From the NCBI GenBank assembly GCA_031289325.1, contig JAITPS010000145.1, positions 1-14,466 on the forward strand: a stretch of DNA of 14,466 bases. The letters are read 5' to 3'. Source of the DNA: Candidatus Methanovirga meridionalis. GTDB taxonomy: Archaea; Methanobacteriota; Methanobacteria; Methanobacteriales; Methanobacteriaceae. The translations under genes were made by a program, and so were the position numbers. The notes below the pieces were generated by a model. It was not told where the DNA came from. It ran no database searches and was given only the letters and a program-made list of their open reading frames with translations. Shown piece after piece: positions 13,901 to 14,466 of this stretch; position 1 is the first letter of the stretch; every line of letters starts with the position of its first letter.

Positions 13901-13957
13901 TATGTGAAATGTCTATTTAAAGACATTAATAGTAAAAAAAATATTGAATGGATTTAT

Positions 13958-14128
13958 ATGAAGTTTGTAAGAAGCAACATAAGATGTCTTATTGTTGCTG
14001 TATGCCTAATAAATTTATTTATCATTAATTTGTCATGTTTTGGTTGTAGTAATTCCTTAACTTTTGATATTGATGTTGTAAGTGAAAATGGCATAGTGAT
14101 AGAAGAATTAATCCATCTTTCATCCTAA
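13958..14128 (+). CDS. Small secreted or membrane-anchored peptide, unknown function
   Basis: The predicted product is 56 residues. It starts MKFVRSNIRCLIVAVCLINL and continues hydrophobic to about residue 28, a typical basic-then-hydrophobic signal sequence. A CFGCSN motif follows at 27-32, then a ~25-residue polar, acidic tail (TFDIDVVSENGIVIEELIHL). I do not recognise it. The in-frame GTG at 13904 would add 18 residues but would begin before the transcription start predicted from the TATA box at 13891, and it would bury the signal sequence. So ATG at 13958 is preferred, although its ribosome binding site is poor. It might be a truncated secreted-protein gene, since the next gene also encodes a signal-peptide protein. 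Confidence 0.5.
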   Translation: MKFVRSNIRCLIVAVCLINLFIINLSCFGCSNSLTFDIDVVSENGIVIEELIHLSS

Positions 14129-14201
14129 TAGAATATTATTATCTATTTTAAAACCAATTTAGATTTAAATATTTTATTATGGCTTGAAAGATAGGAGTCG
14201 T

Positions 14202-14234
14202 TTTAAAATATTTGAATAAAAAAGATATTTTAAA
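14202..14234. promoter_or_regulatory. 10-bp inverted repeat before the last gene
   Basis: TTTAAAATAT (14202-14211) and ATATTTTAAA (14225-14234) pair perfectly around 13 bases. It ends 26 bp before the ATG at 14261. It could be an operator or promoter element of that gene, or a terminator for the small peptide gene. The sequence is all A/T, so chance is possible. Confidence 0.35.
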
Positions 14235-14260
14235 TAAATATTTATGAGTTGGTGTTTAAA

Positions 14261-14466
14261 ATGAAATCACAAAATTTAAGAAAATTTTTAGCAATGGCAA
14301 TAGCTATTTTTTGCTTTGTTAATGTAGTAGGATTTGTATATGCATCCAATCCAAATTTAACCATGGATGATGCAAGAAATGTAGCAATTGATAATGTTAA
14401 CAATTTCATTGGAATTGGATCTAAAGGTATTGTTGTTCAAGATGGTACTTATTTTAATGATACCAA
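14261..14466 (+). CDS. Secreted protein, N-terminal part only (runs off the window)
   Basis: Sixty-eight codons are visible and the frame is open to the window edge. The first 28 residues are a clear signal peptide: a basic start (MKSQNLRK), a hydrophobic core (FLAMAIAIFCFVNVVGFV) and cleavage after YA. The mature start, SNPNLTMDDARNVAIDNVNN, followed by IGSKGIVVQDGTYFNDT, is not enough to name a family. The DDARNVAIDN helix faintly recalls PepSY-type or other secreted small domains. The GIVVQDGTY stretch would fit a beta-strand surface protein. A GGTG site (14251-14254) lies six bases before the ATG. It is the second signal-peptide gene in a row. Confidence 0.75.
   Translation, partial: MKSQNLRKFLAMAIAIFCFVNVVGFVYASNPNLTMDDARNVAIDNVNNFIGIGSKGIVVQDGTYFNDT

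Larger units (their letters stand above)
12614..13957. other. Mostly gene-free interval upstream of ferritin and of the small secreted-peptide gene
   Basis: It contains the ferritin upstream repeats and dyad, AT-rich sequence (12830-13065) where I see nothing, an inverted-repeat-bounded element (13066-13726), and two promoter-like regions. No reading frame here has both a good start and recognisable content. Confidence 0.7.

Noticed and set aside
13904..13957. GTG start extending the small secreted-peptide gene by 18 residues
   Set aside because: The start would lie only a few bases after the TATA box at 13891-13900, upstream of the expected transcription start, and would bury the signal sequence.

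Overview
The window looks like part of a chromosome from a methanogenic archaeon of the order Methanobacteriales, most likely Methanobrevibacter or a close relative. The evidence is the gene content: an F420H2 oxidase, a group II chaperonin (thermosome) and two multi-cluster polyferredoxins of the Eha energy-converting hydrogenase type. The very low GC content, the GGTGAT-type ribosome binding sites and the long AT-rich intergenic stretches fit as well. No rRNA, tRNA or CRISPR array was seen.

Layout, left to right. (1) 1-1494: fprA, an O2-reducing diflavin flavoprotein, preceded by a tandemly duplicated 21-bp promoter segment. (2) 1495-2389: gene-free and packed with repeats. (3) 2390-5200: a thermosome subunit, a T-rich terminator, then a CPA2-type cation/proton antiporter with an unusual Asn where an ion-binding Asp is expected. 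(4) 5201-6051: gene-free, with an 11-bp array, dispersed-repeat copies and two copies of a double-hairpin element ending in a T tract. (5) 6052-7035: an HhH plus DEDD-type exonuclease-like protein, converging on and overlapping by 18 bp a two-gene minus-strand unit (9445-7018). That unit encodes a 6x[4Fe-4S] and a 10x[4Fe-4S] polyferredoxin, read here as EhaP and EhaQ. No other hydrogenase subunit is nearby. (6) 9446-10461: gene-free, with a 54-bp tandem repeat just upstream of ehaP. (7) 10462-11505 (minus): an unrecognised exported or membrane-anchored protein. Its last codons and stop have been amplified into eight 15-bp repeats. (8) 11506-12064: more dispersed repeat. (9) 12065-12613 (minus): ferritin, with three 20-bp upstream repeats that contain DtxR-like half sites. 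(10) 12614-14466: a ~640-660 bp element with matching terminal inverted repeats, a strong promoter with an operator-like dyad, a small secreted-peptide gene and the start of another secreted-protein gene that runs off the window.

How the genes may fit together. FprA (removes O2 using F420H2), ferritin (stores iron and limits Fenton chemistry) and the thermosome (protein folding) form a loose oxygen, iron and protein-stress theme. They are separate transcription units. EhaP/EhaQ would supply the electron wire of a membrane hydrogenase encoded elsewhere.

The most unusual features are non-coding. They are a family of ~190-260 bp AT-rich dispersed elements with AAAGTTCTTAA-type inverted ends (four main copies and two fragments, in both orientations), the stop-codon repeat array, the putative iron boxes and the double-hairpin elements. 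All similarity statements come from reading the sequence and from memory of the families; no database search was run.
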